A stretch of 35,338 nt of DNA, from NCBI GenBank assembly GCA_017456625.1, contig JAFTJB010000033.1, positions 1-35,338 of the forward strand, in the 5' to 3' direction. Position numbers and translations under genes: made by a program. This document shows, in pieces, positions 14,814 through 23,348 of the stretch. The notes below the pieces were generated by a model. It made no database searches. It was not told the DNA's origin and saw nothing but the letters and a program-made list of their open reading frames with translations. Positions within the stretch are counted from its first letter, which is position 1. Every line of letters starts with the position of its first letter. This DNA comes from Clostridia bacterium. GTDB taxonomy: Bacteria > Bacillota > Clostridia > Oscillospirales > CAG-272.

Positions 14814-16286
14814 ATGGCTGAATTAAAAATGCTTGCGATCGACCTCGGCGCATCCAGCGGAAGAGGTATTGTAGGTAGCTTTGACGGAGAAAAGCTCACC
14901 CTGCGTGAGAATCACCGTTTTTCGAACGATCCCGTGATCACCAACGGCAGAATGTATTGGGATATTCTGCGTATCTTCCACGAGATCAAGCAGTCGATCA
15001 CTAAGACCGTGCTCGAGAAGGACAACGTCACTTCCATCGGTATCGATACATGGGGCGTTGACTACGCGCTTCTGGATAAGCAGGGAAGAATGCTCGCAAA
15101 TCCCATGCATTACCGCGATACCCGCACCGAGGGCATCGTGGATTACGTAGAAAAATACTTTTCGATGGATGAGCTCTATAACAAGGGCGGCATCCAGCGC
15201 ATCAATTTCAATACTATTTTCCAGCTCGCCGCAGACATGCGTGACAATCCCGAGATGGTAGCGCAGGCAGAGCGCATGCTCAACATTCCCGACCTGCTCA
15301 ACTACTTCCTCACGGGCAATATGGCAAACGAGTATACCATCCTTTCCACGGGTGCGATCCTCGATGCAAACACCCGCGAATACGCGTTTGAGCTCTTGGA
15401 TAAGCTCGGACTTCCTCGCCGCCTCTTCGGTCCCATCGTTCAGCCCGGCTATAAGGTCGGTAAGCTCCTCGATCAGGTTCAGGGCGAGACGGGTAAGTGC
15501 AACGCGGACGTTCTCACCGTTGCGTCCCACGATACCGCAAGTGCGGTCATCGCGGTTCCCACGCAGGAGGAGGACTTCATTTACATCAGTAGCGGAACGT
15601 GGTCTCTCATGGGAACGGAGCTCAAGGCTCCTCTCATCAATGCAGAGAGCAACCGTCTCAATCTTACCAATGAGGGTGGCGCGATGGGAACCATTCGCTT
15701 CCTCAAGAATATCATGGGACTTTGGATCATTCAGGAATCCCGCCGTCAGTGGAAGCGCGAGGGTAACGAGTACAGCTTTGCACAGATGGAGACATGGGCG
15801 AAGGAGTGCAAGCCCTTCCAAAGCCTGATCGATCCCGACCATCCCTCCTTTGCAACGCCCGGCAATATGCCCGAGAAGATCCGCGAGTTCTGCCGCCGCA
15901 CGGGTCAGCACGTGCCCGAAACGGTCGGCGAGGTGGTTCGTTGCATTTACGAGAGCCTGGCGCTCAAGTATCGCAAGACCGTTGAGTCTATCGAGTCGCT
16001 CATGGGCAAGAAGGCAAAGGTCATTCACGTTGTCGGCGGCGGAACGAAGGATAAGTTCCTCAGCCAGATGACGGCAGACGCTTGCGGTATTCCCGTAGCG
16101 GCAGGTCCCGAGGAAGCAACCGCCATCGGAAACCTGATGATGCAGGCAATCGCGCTCGGCGCCGTCAAGGATCTCTCCGAGGCAAGAAAGATCGTTGCGG
16201 CATCCTTTGAGCTCAAGAGATACGAGCCTTCGACCGATAGAAATATGTGGGACGAGGCATACGGACGTTTTTGTGCATTAAACTGA
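14814..16286 (+). CDS. rhaB: Rhamnulokinase (FGGY kinase)
   Basis: A 490-residue sugar kinase that phosphorylates L-rhamnulose at C1 with ATP. The N-terminal phosphate loop is AIDLGASSGRG (8-18), then HRFSNDPV..NGRMYWDI and GIDTWGVDYALLD, which are characteristic of the rhamnulokinase branch. The second FGGY domain has SHDTASAV, YISSGTWSLMGTEL and VVGGGTKDKFLSQMTADA. Length is normal. GGAGG six bases before the ATG at 14814 supports that start. No rhamnose isomerase, aldolase, transporter or regulator is nearby, so the gene stands apart from its pathway; a related sugar (for example fuculose) is possible. Its codon use suggests good expression. The next gene, prs, begins 88 bases later. Confidence 0.9.
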   Translation: MAELKMLAIDLGASSGRGIVGSFDGEKLTLRENHRFSNDPVITNGRMYWDILRIFHEIKQSITKTVLEKDNVTSIGIDTWGVDYALLDKQGRMLANPMHYRDTRTEGIVDYVEKYFSMDELYNKGGIQRINFNTIFQLAADMRDNPEMVAQAERMLNIPDLLNYFLTGNMANEYTILSTGAILDANTREYAFELLDKLGLPRRLFGPIVQPGYKVGKLLDQVQGETGKCNADVLTVASHDTASAVIAVPTQEEDFIYISSGTWSLMGTELKAPLINAESNRLNLTNEGGAMGTIRFLKNIMGLWIIQESRRQWKREGNEYSFAQMETWAKECKPFQSLIDPDHPSFATPGNMPEKIREFCRRTGQHVPETVGEVVRCIYESLALKYRKTVESIESLMGKKAKVIHVVGGGTKDKFLSQMTADACGIPVAAGPEEATAIGNLMMQAIALGAVKDLSEARKIVAASFELKRYEPSTDRNMWDEAYGRFCALN

Positions 16287-16306
16287 CGAAAAATTACCTG
16301 TCAGCA

Positions 16307-16328
16307 CGGCACATCACACCGTGTGCCG
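16307..16328 (+). other. Stem-loop between rhaB and prs
   Basis: CGGCACA (16307-16313) pairs with TGTGCCG (16322-16328) around an eight-base loop. There is no T run after it, so it is not a standard intrinsic terminator. It may mark the end of the rhaB message or shape the prs leader. No clear promoter was seen for prs, so read-through from rhaB is possible. Confidence 0.35.
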
Positions 16329-16374
16329 CGAATTGGGGACTATAAAGAAAAATGTATTTTTGGAGGAAGAAACA

Positions 16375-17523
16375 ATGAAGGAGTATCAGTACGGTGGATT
16401 GGCAGTGATCGGCATGAAGGGTTGCGAGGAGTTCGTGGCCCGTGTAGATGCTTATCTCAAGGATTGGCGCAGACATGGCATGGATGCAAAAACCTTTTTG
16501 GTTGATGCAGACTGTCCGAGATTTGGAACGGGCGAGGCAACGGGTATTTTGCACGAGTCCATGCGCGGCAAGGACGTTTACATTATTTGCGACACCTTTA
16601 ACTACGGCGTAACCTACAACATGTACGGCAGAGAGGTGCCCATGAGCCCCGACGATCACTTCGCGGATCTTAAGCGCATCATCTCCGCAATCGGCGGTAA
16701 GGCTAACCGTATCACCGTTATCATGCCCATGCTCTACGAGGGCAGACAGCACAAGCGCTCGGGCAGAGAGTCGCTCGACTGCGCGCTCATGCTTCAGGAG
16801 CTTGTGGCAATGGGGGTTTCCAACATTCTCACCTTTGATGCACACGATTCCAGAATTTGTAACGCGATCCCGCTCTCGGGCTTCGACAACGTACAGCCCA
16901 CCTACCAGATGATCAAGGCTCTGGTTCGTGCAGTACCCGACGTTGTGATCGATAAGGATCACCTCGCCATCATCTCTCCCGATGAGGGCGCAATGTCCCG
17001 CTGCATGTACTACAGCTCTGTCCTGGGACTCGACATCGGTATGTTCTACAAGCGCCGTAATTACTCCATCGTGGTCAACGGCCGTAATCCCATTGAGGCA
17101 CACGAGTACCTCGGTCAGGACCTGCACGGCAAGGACGTGATTGTCGTTGACGATATGATCGCTTCGGGCGAGTCCATGATCGACGTTTGCAAGCAGCTCA
17201 AGGAGAAGGGCGCAAACCGCGTATTCTGCTTCGCTACCTTCGGTCTCTTCACCGAGGGCGTTGAAAAGTTCCAGGCAGCGTACAAGGAAGGCGTGCTTGA
17301 CCGCGTGTTCAGCACCAACCTCGTTTACCGTCGCCCCGAGCTCGCAAAGCAGGAGTGGTTCGTTGAGGTCAATATGTGCAAGTACATTGCATACCTCATC
17401 GATACGCTCAACAACGACGAGACCATCAGCGGACTTCTCAATCCTGTTAAGCGTATCCAGACACTCATGGATAAGCACCGCAAGGCGCTCGATTCCCAGA
17501 TGAAGATCGAATTCGAGAACTGA
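16375..17523 (+). CDS. prs: Ribose-phosphate pyrophosphokinase
   Basis: A 382-residue PRPP synthetase, converting ribose 5-phosphate and ATP to PRPP for nucleotide, histidine, tryptophan and NAD synthesis. The ATP-binding flexible loop is seen as MLYEGRQHKRSGRES (about 119-133), followed by FDAHDSR (154-160), and the PRPP loop VVDDMIASGES (257-267). The family average is about 315 residues; this longer form has an extended N-terminus (DADCPRFGTGEATGILHESMRGKDVYII) and C-terminus. The PRPP loop has ASGES where classical enzymes have DTAGT, a departure worth noting. GGAGGA seven bases before the ATG at 16375 fixes the start; an upstream GTG at 16321 has no such site. A terminator follows. Confidence 0.9.
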   Translation: MKEYQYGGLAVIGMKGCEEFVARVDAYLKDWRRHGMDAKTFLVDADCPRFGTGEATGILHESMRGKDVYIICDTFNYGVTYNMYGREVPMSPDDHFADLKRIISAIGGKANRITVIMPMLYEGRQHKRSGRESLDCALMLQELVAMGVSNILTFDAHDSRICNAIPLSGFDNVQPTYQMIKALVRAVPDVVIDKDHLAIISPDEGAMSRCMYYSSVLGLDIGMFYKRRNYSIVVNGRNPIEAHEYLGQDLHGKDVIVVDDMIASGESMIDVCKQLKEKGANRVFCFATFGLFTEGVEKFQAAYKEGVLDRVFSTNLVYRRPELAKQEWFVEVNMCKYIAYLIDTLNNDETISGLLNPVKRIQTLMDKHRKALDSQMKIEFEN

Positions 17524-17547
17524 TTTCTTCTAAAATGAAACAAAAAG

Positions 17548-17580
17548 GATCGCCTGACCTCTGTTGGGCGATCTTTTTTT
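17548..17580 (+). terminator. Intrinsic terminator after prs
   Basis: GATCGCC (17548-17554) pairs with GGCGATC (17567-17573) and is followed by seven T (17574-17580). It begins 24 bases after the prs stop. Confidence 0.88.
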
Positions 17581-17622
17581 GATAAAAAGCGCAAAGTTGT
17601 GGATTTATTTACAAAAAAGGTG

Positions 17623-17651
17623 TTTACAAAATGAGGATTTTGTAGTAAAAT
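17623..17651 (+). promoter_or_regulatory. Promoter of the pyrH to polC gene run
   Basis: TTTACA at 17623-17628 and TAAAAT at 17646-17651 are exactly 17 bases apart, each one mismatch from the sigma-A consensus. It lies between the prs terminator and pyrH, about 40 bases before the ATG. It probably starts the transcript for pyrH and frr, with later genes reached by read-through or internal promoters. Confidence 0.75.
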
Positions 17652-17692
17652 ATAAAGGAATATAATATTCTGAATTCAGGAAGGTGACAACG

Positions 17693-18403
17693 ATGAATCA
17701 ACCGAAATACAAGAGAGTGTTGCTCAAGCTTTCGGGCGAGGCACTTGCGGCAGAGCAGGATGGCATTTTGAACTTTTCCTTCATGGAGACCGTAGCAAAG
17801 CAGATCAAGCGTTGCCTCGATGCGGGTGTTGAGGTTGCGGTGATCGTGGGAGCGGGCAATATCTGGAGAGGCAGACAGGGAACGGGAATGGACCGTTGCC
17901 GTGCCGATCACATGGGTATGCTGGCAACCGTGATCAATTCGATCGCCCTGCAGGACGTGTTCTTGCGTGCCAACATGGATGCGGTCGTCATGACCTCCGT
18001 TGAAATGAAGGCGTTTGCGGATACGTACACCTCGCGCGATGCGATCAAGGCGCTCGAAGCGGGCAAGGTCGTCATTTTCGGCGGCGGACTCGGAACTCCT
18101 TTCTTTTCCACCGATACGGCTGCGGCACTTCGCGCGGCAGAGATCGGCGCGGATTGCATCCTGATGGCAAAGAACATCGACGCGATCTATAGCGACGACC
18201 CAAGGAAGAACCCCGAGGCGATCCGTTATACCGACGTATCCTACCGTCAGATCCTTGATGAGAATTTGCGCGCGCTCGATATGACCTCTGCGATCTTTTG
18301 CATGGATAACGGCATTGAGGGCTATGCCTTCGGTCTCGCGGATCCCGAAAACATTTATCGCGCCGTCATGGGTGAGGCAGTCGGTACGGCGATCCATTGC
18401 TGA
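17693..18403 (+). CDS. pyrH: UMP kinase
   Basis: A 236-residue cytoplasmic hexameric bacterial UMP kinase that makes UDP from UMP and ATP, feeding RNA, DNA and UDP-sugar (cell-wall precursor) synthesis. Family blocks are RVLLKLSGEALA at the N-terminus, VGAGNIWRGRQG (about 49-60), the FGGGLGTPFFSTDTAAALRAAEI stretch and AKNIDAIYSDDP. Length is normal. AAGGTGA five bases ahead of the ATG at 17693 sets the start; a GTG at 17684 is within the ribosome binding site itself. In most Firmicutes rpsB and tsf precede pyrH; here prs and a terminator do. frr follows after 60 bases. Confidence 0.96.
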   Translation: MNQPKYKRVLLKLSGEALAAEQDGILNFSFMETVAKQIKRCLDAGVEVAVIVGAGNIWRGRQGTGMDRCRADHMGMLATVINSIALQDVFLRANMDAVVMTSVEMKAFADTYTSRDAIKALEAGKVVIFGGGLGTPFFSTDTAAALRAAEIGADCILMAKNIDAIYSDDPRKNPEAIRYTDVSYRQILDENLRALDMTSAIFCMDNGIEGYAFGLADPENIYRAVMGEAVGTAIHC

Positions 18404-18463
18404 TAGAATTTAATCTGAGAGATAAGTAAGAAAGGAAGCCGCGAGAGCGGCAAGGACAAGACT

Positions 18464-19018
18464 ATGAAATTTAATACCAAAGAAACCGAAGAGAAGATGA
18501 CAAAAAGCGTGAGCGTGTATGAGAGCAATCTCTCCACCATCCGCGCAAGCCAGGCAAACGCCGCAGTTGTGTCCAAGGTCATGTTTGAATACTACGGCGC
18601 GGCAACGAAGCTGGTGGATATGGCGTCCGTCGCAGTGACCGACCCCAAAACGCTGACCATCACCCCTTACGACCGCTCCACCCTCAAGGCAATGGTCAAG
18701 GCGATCCTGACCTCCGACGTTGGCATCACGCCCCAGGACGACGGCTCTGTCATCCGTCTCATTTTCCCGCCTCTGACCGAGGAGCACAGAAGGGGTCTGG
18801 GCAAGCAGATTCAGAAGATGGGCGAGGAGGCACGCGTTGCGATCCGTAACATCCGCCGCGATGCAAACGATGACATCAAGAAGCAGAAGAAGGACGGTCT
18901 TATGACCGAGGATGAGCAGAAGGCAGGCGAAAAGGCTGTTCAGGATCTCACCGACCGTTACATCAAAATGATCGACGGCATTACCTCCAAGAAGGAAAAG
19001 GAGATCATGCAGATCTGA
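18464..19018 (+). CDS. frr: Ribosome recycling factor
   Basis: A 184-residue tRNA-shaped factor that, with EF-G, splits post-termination ribosomes. The long three-helix-bundle sequence is typical, with MVKAI, FPPLTEEHRRGLGKQIQKMGEEARVAIRNIRRDANDDIKK and TDRYIKMIDGI near the end. Length is normal. The ATG at 18464 has AAGGA (18452-18456) about seven bases upstream. Immediately before that is a small hairpin, GCCGC-GAGA-GCGGC (18438-18451), with a GNRA loop; its effect is unknown. A strong terminator follows, so the pyrH-frr pair may form its own transcript. Confidence 0.96.
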   Translation: MKFNTKETEEKMTKSVSVYESNLSTIRASQANAAVVSKVMFEYYGAATKLVDMASVAVTDPKTLTITPYDRSTLKAMVKAILTSDVGITPQDDGSVIRLIFPPLTEEHRRGLGKQIQKMGEEARVAIRNIRRDANDDIKKQKKDGLMTEDEQKAGEKAVQDLTDRYIKMIDGITSKKEKEIMQI

Positions 19019-19032
19019 TCGATCAGCTTAGG

Positions 19033-19059
19033 AAAAGGACGCGCCATCGCGTCCTTTTT
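19033..19059 (+). terminator. Intrinsic terminator after frr
   Basis: AAAAGGACGCG (19033-19043) pairs with CGCGTCCTTTT (19048-19058) around CCAT, ending in a T run. It lies between frr and uppS, so uppS and later genes depend on read-through or on a promoter I did not find. Confidence 0.85.
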
Positions 19060-19092
19060 CAAGAGACACTGTGATGAAAATGGAGAAAGCTT

Positions 19093-19815
19093 ATGTTTTG
19101 GAAGAAGAAAAATAAGCCTGCGGAGGCGGTCCGTGTGGACGAGCGCTTGCAGCACATTGCGTTTATCATGGACGGAAACGGAAGATGGGCACAGAGGCGC
19201 GGTATGCCGAGAGAGTACGGACACTCGCACGGCGCGGCGACCTTTAAAAAGATCGGACGCTATTGTGAGAAGATCGGTCTGCGCTATATGACCGTTTACG
19301 CGTTTTCTACCGAAAATTGGAAGCGCCCGCAAAAGGAAGTCGATACCATCATGAAGGTGTTTGACGAATATATTGAGCAGTGCTTTTTGGAGATGGAGGA
19401 GGACAACGTCCACTTCCAATTCATAGGTAATTTGTCCATCTTTTCCGCGGAGCTACAGGAGAAAATGGCAAGGATCGACCGAGAGACCGCGCATAAGCCC
19501 TTCGTGCTCAACATCGCGGTCAATTACGGAGGCAGGGAAGAGATCACGCACGCCTGCAACGAGCTGATCCGCGCGGGCAAGACTGAGGTGACCGAGGCGG
19601 ATATCTCCGCGCATATTTACACCGCGGGCTGTCCCGACCCCGACCTCATCGTCCGTTCGGGCGGCGACCTGCGCTCCTCCAATTTTCTGCTTTGGCAATC
19701 CGCGTATTCCGAATATTACTATACCGACGTGCTCTGGCCCGATTTTTCCGCAGAGGACGTTGACCGTGCCGTTGCCGCGTTTTATTCAAGAAAACGCCGT
19801 TACGGTGGAGTTTGA
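19093..19815 (+). CDS. uppS: Undecaprenyl diphosphate synthase (isoprenyl transferase)
   Basis: A 240-residue cis-prenyltransferase that builds C55-PP from farnesyl-PP and isopentenyl-PP; after dephosphorylation this is the lipid carrier used by MraY and MurG. The family signature IAFIMDGNGRWA (23-33) holds the catalytic aspartate D27; TVYAFSTENWKRP follows, and the C-terminal IPP-binding block reads RSGGDLRSSNFLLWQ...WPDF. Length is normal. GGAGA six bases before the ATG at 19093 supports the start. With dxr and ispG downstream, the run covers both early isoprenoid synthesis and carrier formation. Confidence 0.96.
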   Translation: MFWKKKNKPAEAVRVDERLQHIAFIMDGNGRWAQRRGMPREYGHSHGAATFKKIGRYCEKIGLRYMTVYAFSTENWKRPQKEVDTIMKVFDEYIEQCFLEMEEDNVHFQFIGNLSIFSAELQEKMARIDRETAHKPFVLNIAVNYGGREEITHACNELIRAGKTEVTEADISAHIYTAGCPDPDLIVRSGGDLRSSNFLLWQSAYSEYYYTDVLWPDFSAEDVDRAVAAFYSRKRRYGGV

Positions 19816-19843
19816 CCCGTAAAAATAAAAAATAAGAAGGTGT

Positions 19844-20689
19844 ATGATGAAAACTCGTATTCTCACTTCCATCGTGCTGATCGCGATCCTGATCCCCGTG
19901 CTGATTTTTGCCGATACGGTTGCATTGCCCATCGGTATTGCGCTGTGCGCGCTTATCGCGGTTTATGAGATGCTTTCCTGCATGGGACTGAAGAAATCTG
20001 TTGCGATCTCTATTCCGTTCTATCTCTCTGCGGCGGCATTCCCGTTTTTGATCCGTTACCTTAACAATTTGATCCTTTTGGTCGATATCGCGTTCGCGGC
20101 GATCATGATTACCGTTCTGTATCTGTTCTCGGTGCTCATCTTTTCGCACGGAAAATACACGGTACAGCAAATGGGTGCTGTGATTTTTGCCATGCTTTAC
20201 ATCATCGTAGGCTTTGGCGCGATCGTATTCGTGCATGACTATGAGGTGGGTGGCAGATACATCTATCTTGCGATCTTCATCGGCGCGTGGATCACCGACA
20301 TTTTTGCGTATTTCTGCGGACTTTTGCTCGGACGCGGCGGCAAGCATAAGCTCATTCCCGACGTCAGCCCCAAGAAGACCGTCGAGGGAAGCGTTGGCGG
20401 TATTTTGTTCTGCATCATTGCCATGATCGTATTCGGTATCGTCATTGACGCGACCACCGTCTTCCACGCGGATCTTCTGGTCTTTGCGCTCGCGGGCTTG
20501 ATCGTTTCCGTCGTTTCGCAGATCGGAGACCTTTCTATGTCGGTCATCAAGCGTACATACGGCATCAAGGATTACGGCAAGATCTTCCCCGGACACGGCG
20601 GCATTCTCGATCGCTTCGATTCCATTCTGGCGGTCGCGCTGGTTCTGCTCGTGTTCTCGAGATTTTTTAACTTCTTGACGGTCCTTTGA
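19844..20689 (+). CDS. cdsA: Phosphatidate cytidylyltransferase (CDP-diglyceride synthase)
   Basis: A 281-residue polytopic membrane enzyme that makes CDP-diacylglycerol from phosphatidate and CTP, the branch point of phospholipid synthesis. Several hydrophobic helices run from the start to about residue 225. The CDP-diglyceride synthetase signature is clear near the C-terminus: SVIKRTYGIKDYGKIFPGHGG, then ILDRFDS. Length is normal. Two adjacent ATG codons (19844 and 19847) are possible; GAAGG at 19836-19840 gives better spacing to the second. It sits between uppS and dxr, the usual Firmicutes order, with 13 bases to dxr. Confidence 0.95.
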   Translation: MMKTRILTSIVLIAILIPVLIFADTVALPIGIALCALIAVYEMLSCMGLKKSVAISIPFYLSAAAFPFLIRYLNNLILLVDIAFAAIMITVLYLFSVLIFSHGKYTVQQMGAVIFAMLYIIVGFGAIVFVHDYEVGGRYIYLAIFIGAWITDIFAYFCGLLLGRGGKHKLIPDVSPKKTVEGSVGGILFCIIAMIVFGIVIDATTVFHADLLVFALAGLIVSVVSQIGDLSMSVIKRTYGIKDYGKIFPGHGGILDRFDSILAVALVLLVFSRFFNFLTVL

Positions 20690-20702
20690 TTGGGAGGAAA
20701 TT

Positions 20703-21875
20703 ATGAAGGATATGGCGAAATATCCGTCCGTGTCGATCCTCGGCTCCACCGGCTCGGTCGGTGAGCAGGCGATCGACGTAGCGGTACAAAACGGAATTCG
20801 TGTCAATGCGCTTTGCGCAAATAAAAACGCGGCACGTGTCGAGGAGCAGGCAAGGGCACTCGGTGCGCGCGTCTGTGCCATGTCGGACGAGGCGGCGGCA
20901 AGAGACCTCAAGGCGCGCCTTGCCGATACCGATATCAAGGTGCTCTCGGGCATGGACGGTATCTGTGAGATGATCGCGATGCCGTTTGACGATGACGAGG
21001 TCGTGGTCAACTCGGTCATTGGTGAGGCGGGACTCCGTCCAACCCTTGCAACTCTGACCGCGGGAAAGAAATTGGCGCTCGCGAACAAGGAATCGCTTGT
21101 TTGCGCGGGTGAGATCGTTATGGGGCTTGCGCGCGAGCGAGGGATCGACATCCTTCCCGTAGACAGCGAGCACAGCGCGATCTACCAATGCCTCCGCTCG
21201 GGTGGGAAGAAGCGCATCAAGCGCATCCTGCTCACCGCATCGGGCGGACCGTTTTACGGTATGAAGCGGGAGCAGCTTGCGAACATCACCGTTGAACGTG
21301 CGCTCGCACATCCCACATGGAATATGGGCGCGAAGATCACCATCGACAGCGCAACGCTGATGAACAAGGGCTTTGAGGTCATTGAGGCGGCGCATCTGTT
21401 TGACGTCACACCCGACCGTATTGAGGTTTTGGTGCATCGCGAAAGCATAATGCATTCGGCGGTCGAATATATAGATAATAGCGTGATTGCGCAGATGTCG
21501 GTGCCCGATATGCGCCTGTGCGTGCAATATGCGCTGACACATCCCGACAGATTGGATGCGGTCATTCCCGAGTTGGATCTGACACGCATCGCGTCTCTTA
21601 CCTTTGCCAAGCCGGATACCGAGACCTTTGTGCTGCTGCAATTGGCGTTGACCGCAATTGCGCGCGGTGGCGCGGTTCCTGCCGTTCTCAATGCGGCAAA
21701 CGAGATCGCCGTTGCGGCGTTCCTCGACCGCAGGATCGGCTTTACCGATATTTTTGACGTTGTGACCGAGACGGTCGAGAGACTGACCGATGCAAAAGCG
21801 GCAACGACGATTGAGGATATTTTTGCGTTCGATGCCAAGGCAAGAGCGCTTGCAACCGAGCTTTTGGTCAAATAA
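20703..21875 (+). CDS. dxr: 1-deoxy-D-xylulose 5-phosphate reductoisomerase
   Basis: A 390-residue NADPH-dependent enzyme that converts DXP to 2-C-methyl-D-erythritol 4-phosphate, the committed step of the MEP isoprenoid pathway. The NADPH loop LGSTGSVG is at 13-20. Active-site blocks are ANKESLV, PVDSEHSAIYQCL with the metal ligands, and LTASGGPF. The later block NMGAKITIDSATLMNKGFEVIEA and the VHRESIMHS motif are also intact. Length is normal. GGAGG six bases upstream supports the ATG at 20703. Together with ispG it shows that the organism uses the MEP and not the mevalonate route. Confidence 0.96.
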   Translation: MKDMAKYPSVSILGSTGSVGEQAIDVAVQNGIRVNALCANKNAARVEEQARALGARVCAMSDEAAARDLKARLADTDIKVLSGMDGICEMIAMPFDDDEVVVNSVIGEAGLRPTLATLTAGKKLALANKESLVCAGEIVMGLARERGIDILPVDSEHSAIYQCLRSGGKKRIKRILLTASGGPFYGMKREQLANITVERALAHPTWNMGAKITIDSATLMNKGFEVIEAAHLFDVTPDRIEVLVHRESIMHSAVEYIDNSVIAQMSVPDMRLCVQYALTHPDRLDAVIPELDLTRIASLTFAKPDTETFVLLQLALTAIARGGAVPAVLNAANEIAVAAFLDRRIGFTDIFDVVTETVERLTDAKAATTIEDIFAFDAKARALATELLVK

Positions 21876-21953
21876 GGCTTTGGGAGCATAAAAAAACGCC
21901 AATGCTGTTGGCGGCATCACGCAAAAACAGCTCTTTTCACGGAGGTTTGAATT

Positions 21954-23348
21954 TTGAGTATCCCCTATATCATTTTGGCACTTTTGGTGTTTGGCTTGCT
22001 CATCTTTATTCATGAGCTGGGGCATTTTCTGGCGGCACGCGCGTGCGGTGTCGGAATTTTGGAGTTTTCGATCGGTATGGGACCGAAGATCCTCTCCAAA
22101 CGCTCCAAAAAAAGCGGAACGCTCTATTCGCTCCGTCTCTTTCCTCTCGGCGGCTACGTCAGTATGCTGGGCGAGAACGGTATGGAGGTGGTGCAGGGCG
22201 ACAACGGCGAGAAGAAGGAGGACGATCTTCTGATCAACTCGACCGATGAGATCGAGACGGAGGCTCCCGCGGAGACACCTGTCGATCCCGAGCTTGCCAA
22301 GCGTGCCTACTGCAACCAATCGGTCTGGAAGCGGATCCTGATCTCGATCGCGGGTCCCTTTATGAACGTATTCCTCGGCTTCCTTTTGATGTTTTGCATC
22401 GTATGGGCGTCGGGGGTCAATTCGGTCGGAACCACCACCGTCGGAGGCTTTTACGTTCAGTATTCCGCCGAGACCGCGCAGGAAAACGGCTTTCTGCCAA
22501 ACGATTATATCAATTACGTTAAGGACAGCGCCGAGGGCTCGGAGGCTGTTCGTATCCATTCTCTCAATCAGCTTCGCGAGGTAATCGAGGCATCCGAGAC
22601 GGGTGTTTTTGAGATCGGTGTGCTTCGTACCAACGAGGAAGGCATGGTCGTGGATGCGGTCTTGCAGAATGTTTCCTTGAATGAGGAATTCCTCGATACC
22701 GCGCTCCGTCAGTCACTCAGTGCGGAGAAGCTGCAGATCGGAGATACCGTTATCAAGGTCAACTCCACCTCGGTTCACACCTACTACGAGCTCGCGTACG
22801 AGATCATGAATCAGGGCTACAAGCCCATCACCTTTACGGTCGAGCGCGGCGGACAGGAGATCGAATTGGAGCCCGTGCAGGTTCCGACGGCGGTCGATCC
22901 CGCATCCAACACCGTTTTCGGAGATCTTGATTTTAAGGTCTACGGCGAGGACGAATTTGGATTTGGCACTATTCTCAAGCACGCGTGGTATCGCTCCACC
23001 TCTACGGTAAAAATGGTCTACGATTCGCTCGTTGGACTTTTCTCGGGGCGCTTCGGCGTGGAGGCGGTCTCGGGACCCGTGGGTATTACCAAGACCATTT
23101 CGGACGTAGCGAAGACGGGAATTCTCAACGTGCTCTATCTTGTTACCGTCATTTCCATCAATCTCGGCATCATGAACCTCTTGCCGTTTCCCGCGCTTGA
23201 CGGCGGTCATTTGCTTTTGTATCTCATCGAGATCATTCGCCGCAAGCCCGTCAAAAAAGAGGTCGAAGGAATGATCAATTTTATCGGACTCGTCATTCTG
23301 CTTGCATTGGCGGTCCTTGTTGCAATTAAGGATATTATCGCACTATGA
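21954..23348 (+). CDS. rseP: RIP metalloprotease RseP (site-2 protease)
   Basis: A 464-residue intramembrane zinc protease that cuts membrane-bound anti-sigma factors or signal-peptide remnants. The first helix holds HELGH (H20, E21, H24), and the C-terminal helix holds the zinc aspartate in PALDGGH (D416). Two PDZ-like stretches lie between (about 155-235 and 255-315), the second clearer (QIGDTVIKVNSTSV). Between the beta-loop ending GYVSMLGE and SVWKRILISIAGPFMN there is an acidic insertion of about 45 residues. The start is a TTG at 21954, with GGAGG eight bases before it; an in-frame stop at 21948 excludes any earlier start. The stop overlaps the ispG ATG by four bases. Confidence 0.92.
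   Translation: MSIPYIILALLVFGLLIFIHELGHFLAARACGVGILEFSIGMGPKILSKRSKKSGTLYSLRLFPLGGYVSMLGENGMEVVQGDNGEKKEDDLLINSTDEIETEAPAETPVDPELAKRAYCNQSVWKRILISIAGPFMNVFLGFLLMFCIVWASGVNSVGTTTVGGFYVQYSAETAQENGFLPNDYINYVKDSAEGSEAVRIHSLNQLREVIEASETGVFEIGVLRTNEEGMVVDAVLQNVSLNEEFLDTALRQSLSAEKLQIGDTVIKVNSTSVHTYYELAYEIMNQGYKPITFTVERGGQEIELEPVQVPTAVDPASNTVFGDLDFKVYGEDEFGFGTILKHAWYRSTSTVKMVYDSLVGLFSGRFGVEAVSGPVGITKTISDVAKTGILNVLYLVTVISINLGIMNLLPFPALDGGHLLLYLIEIIRRKPVKKEVEGMINFIGLVILLALAVLVAIKDIIAL

Noticed and set aside
21897..21913. Hairpin CGCCAA/TTGGCG between dxr and rseP
   Set aside because: There is no T run after it on the plus strand. It would suit a minus-strand terminator, but no minus-strand gene ends there, so no role is claimed.
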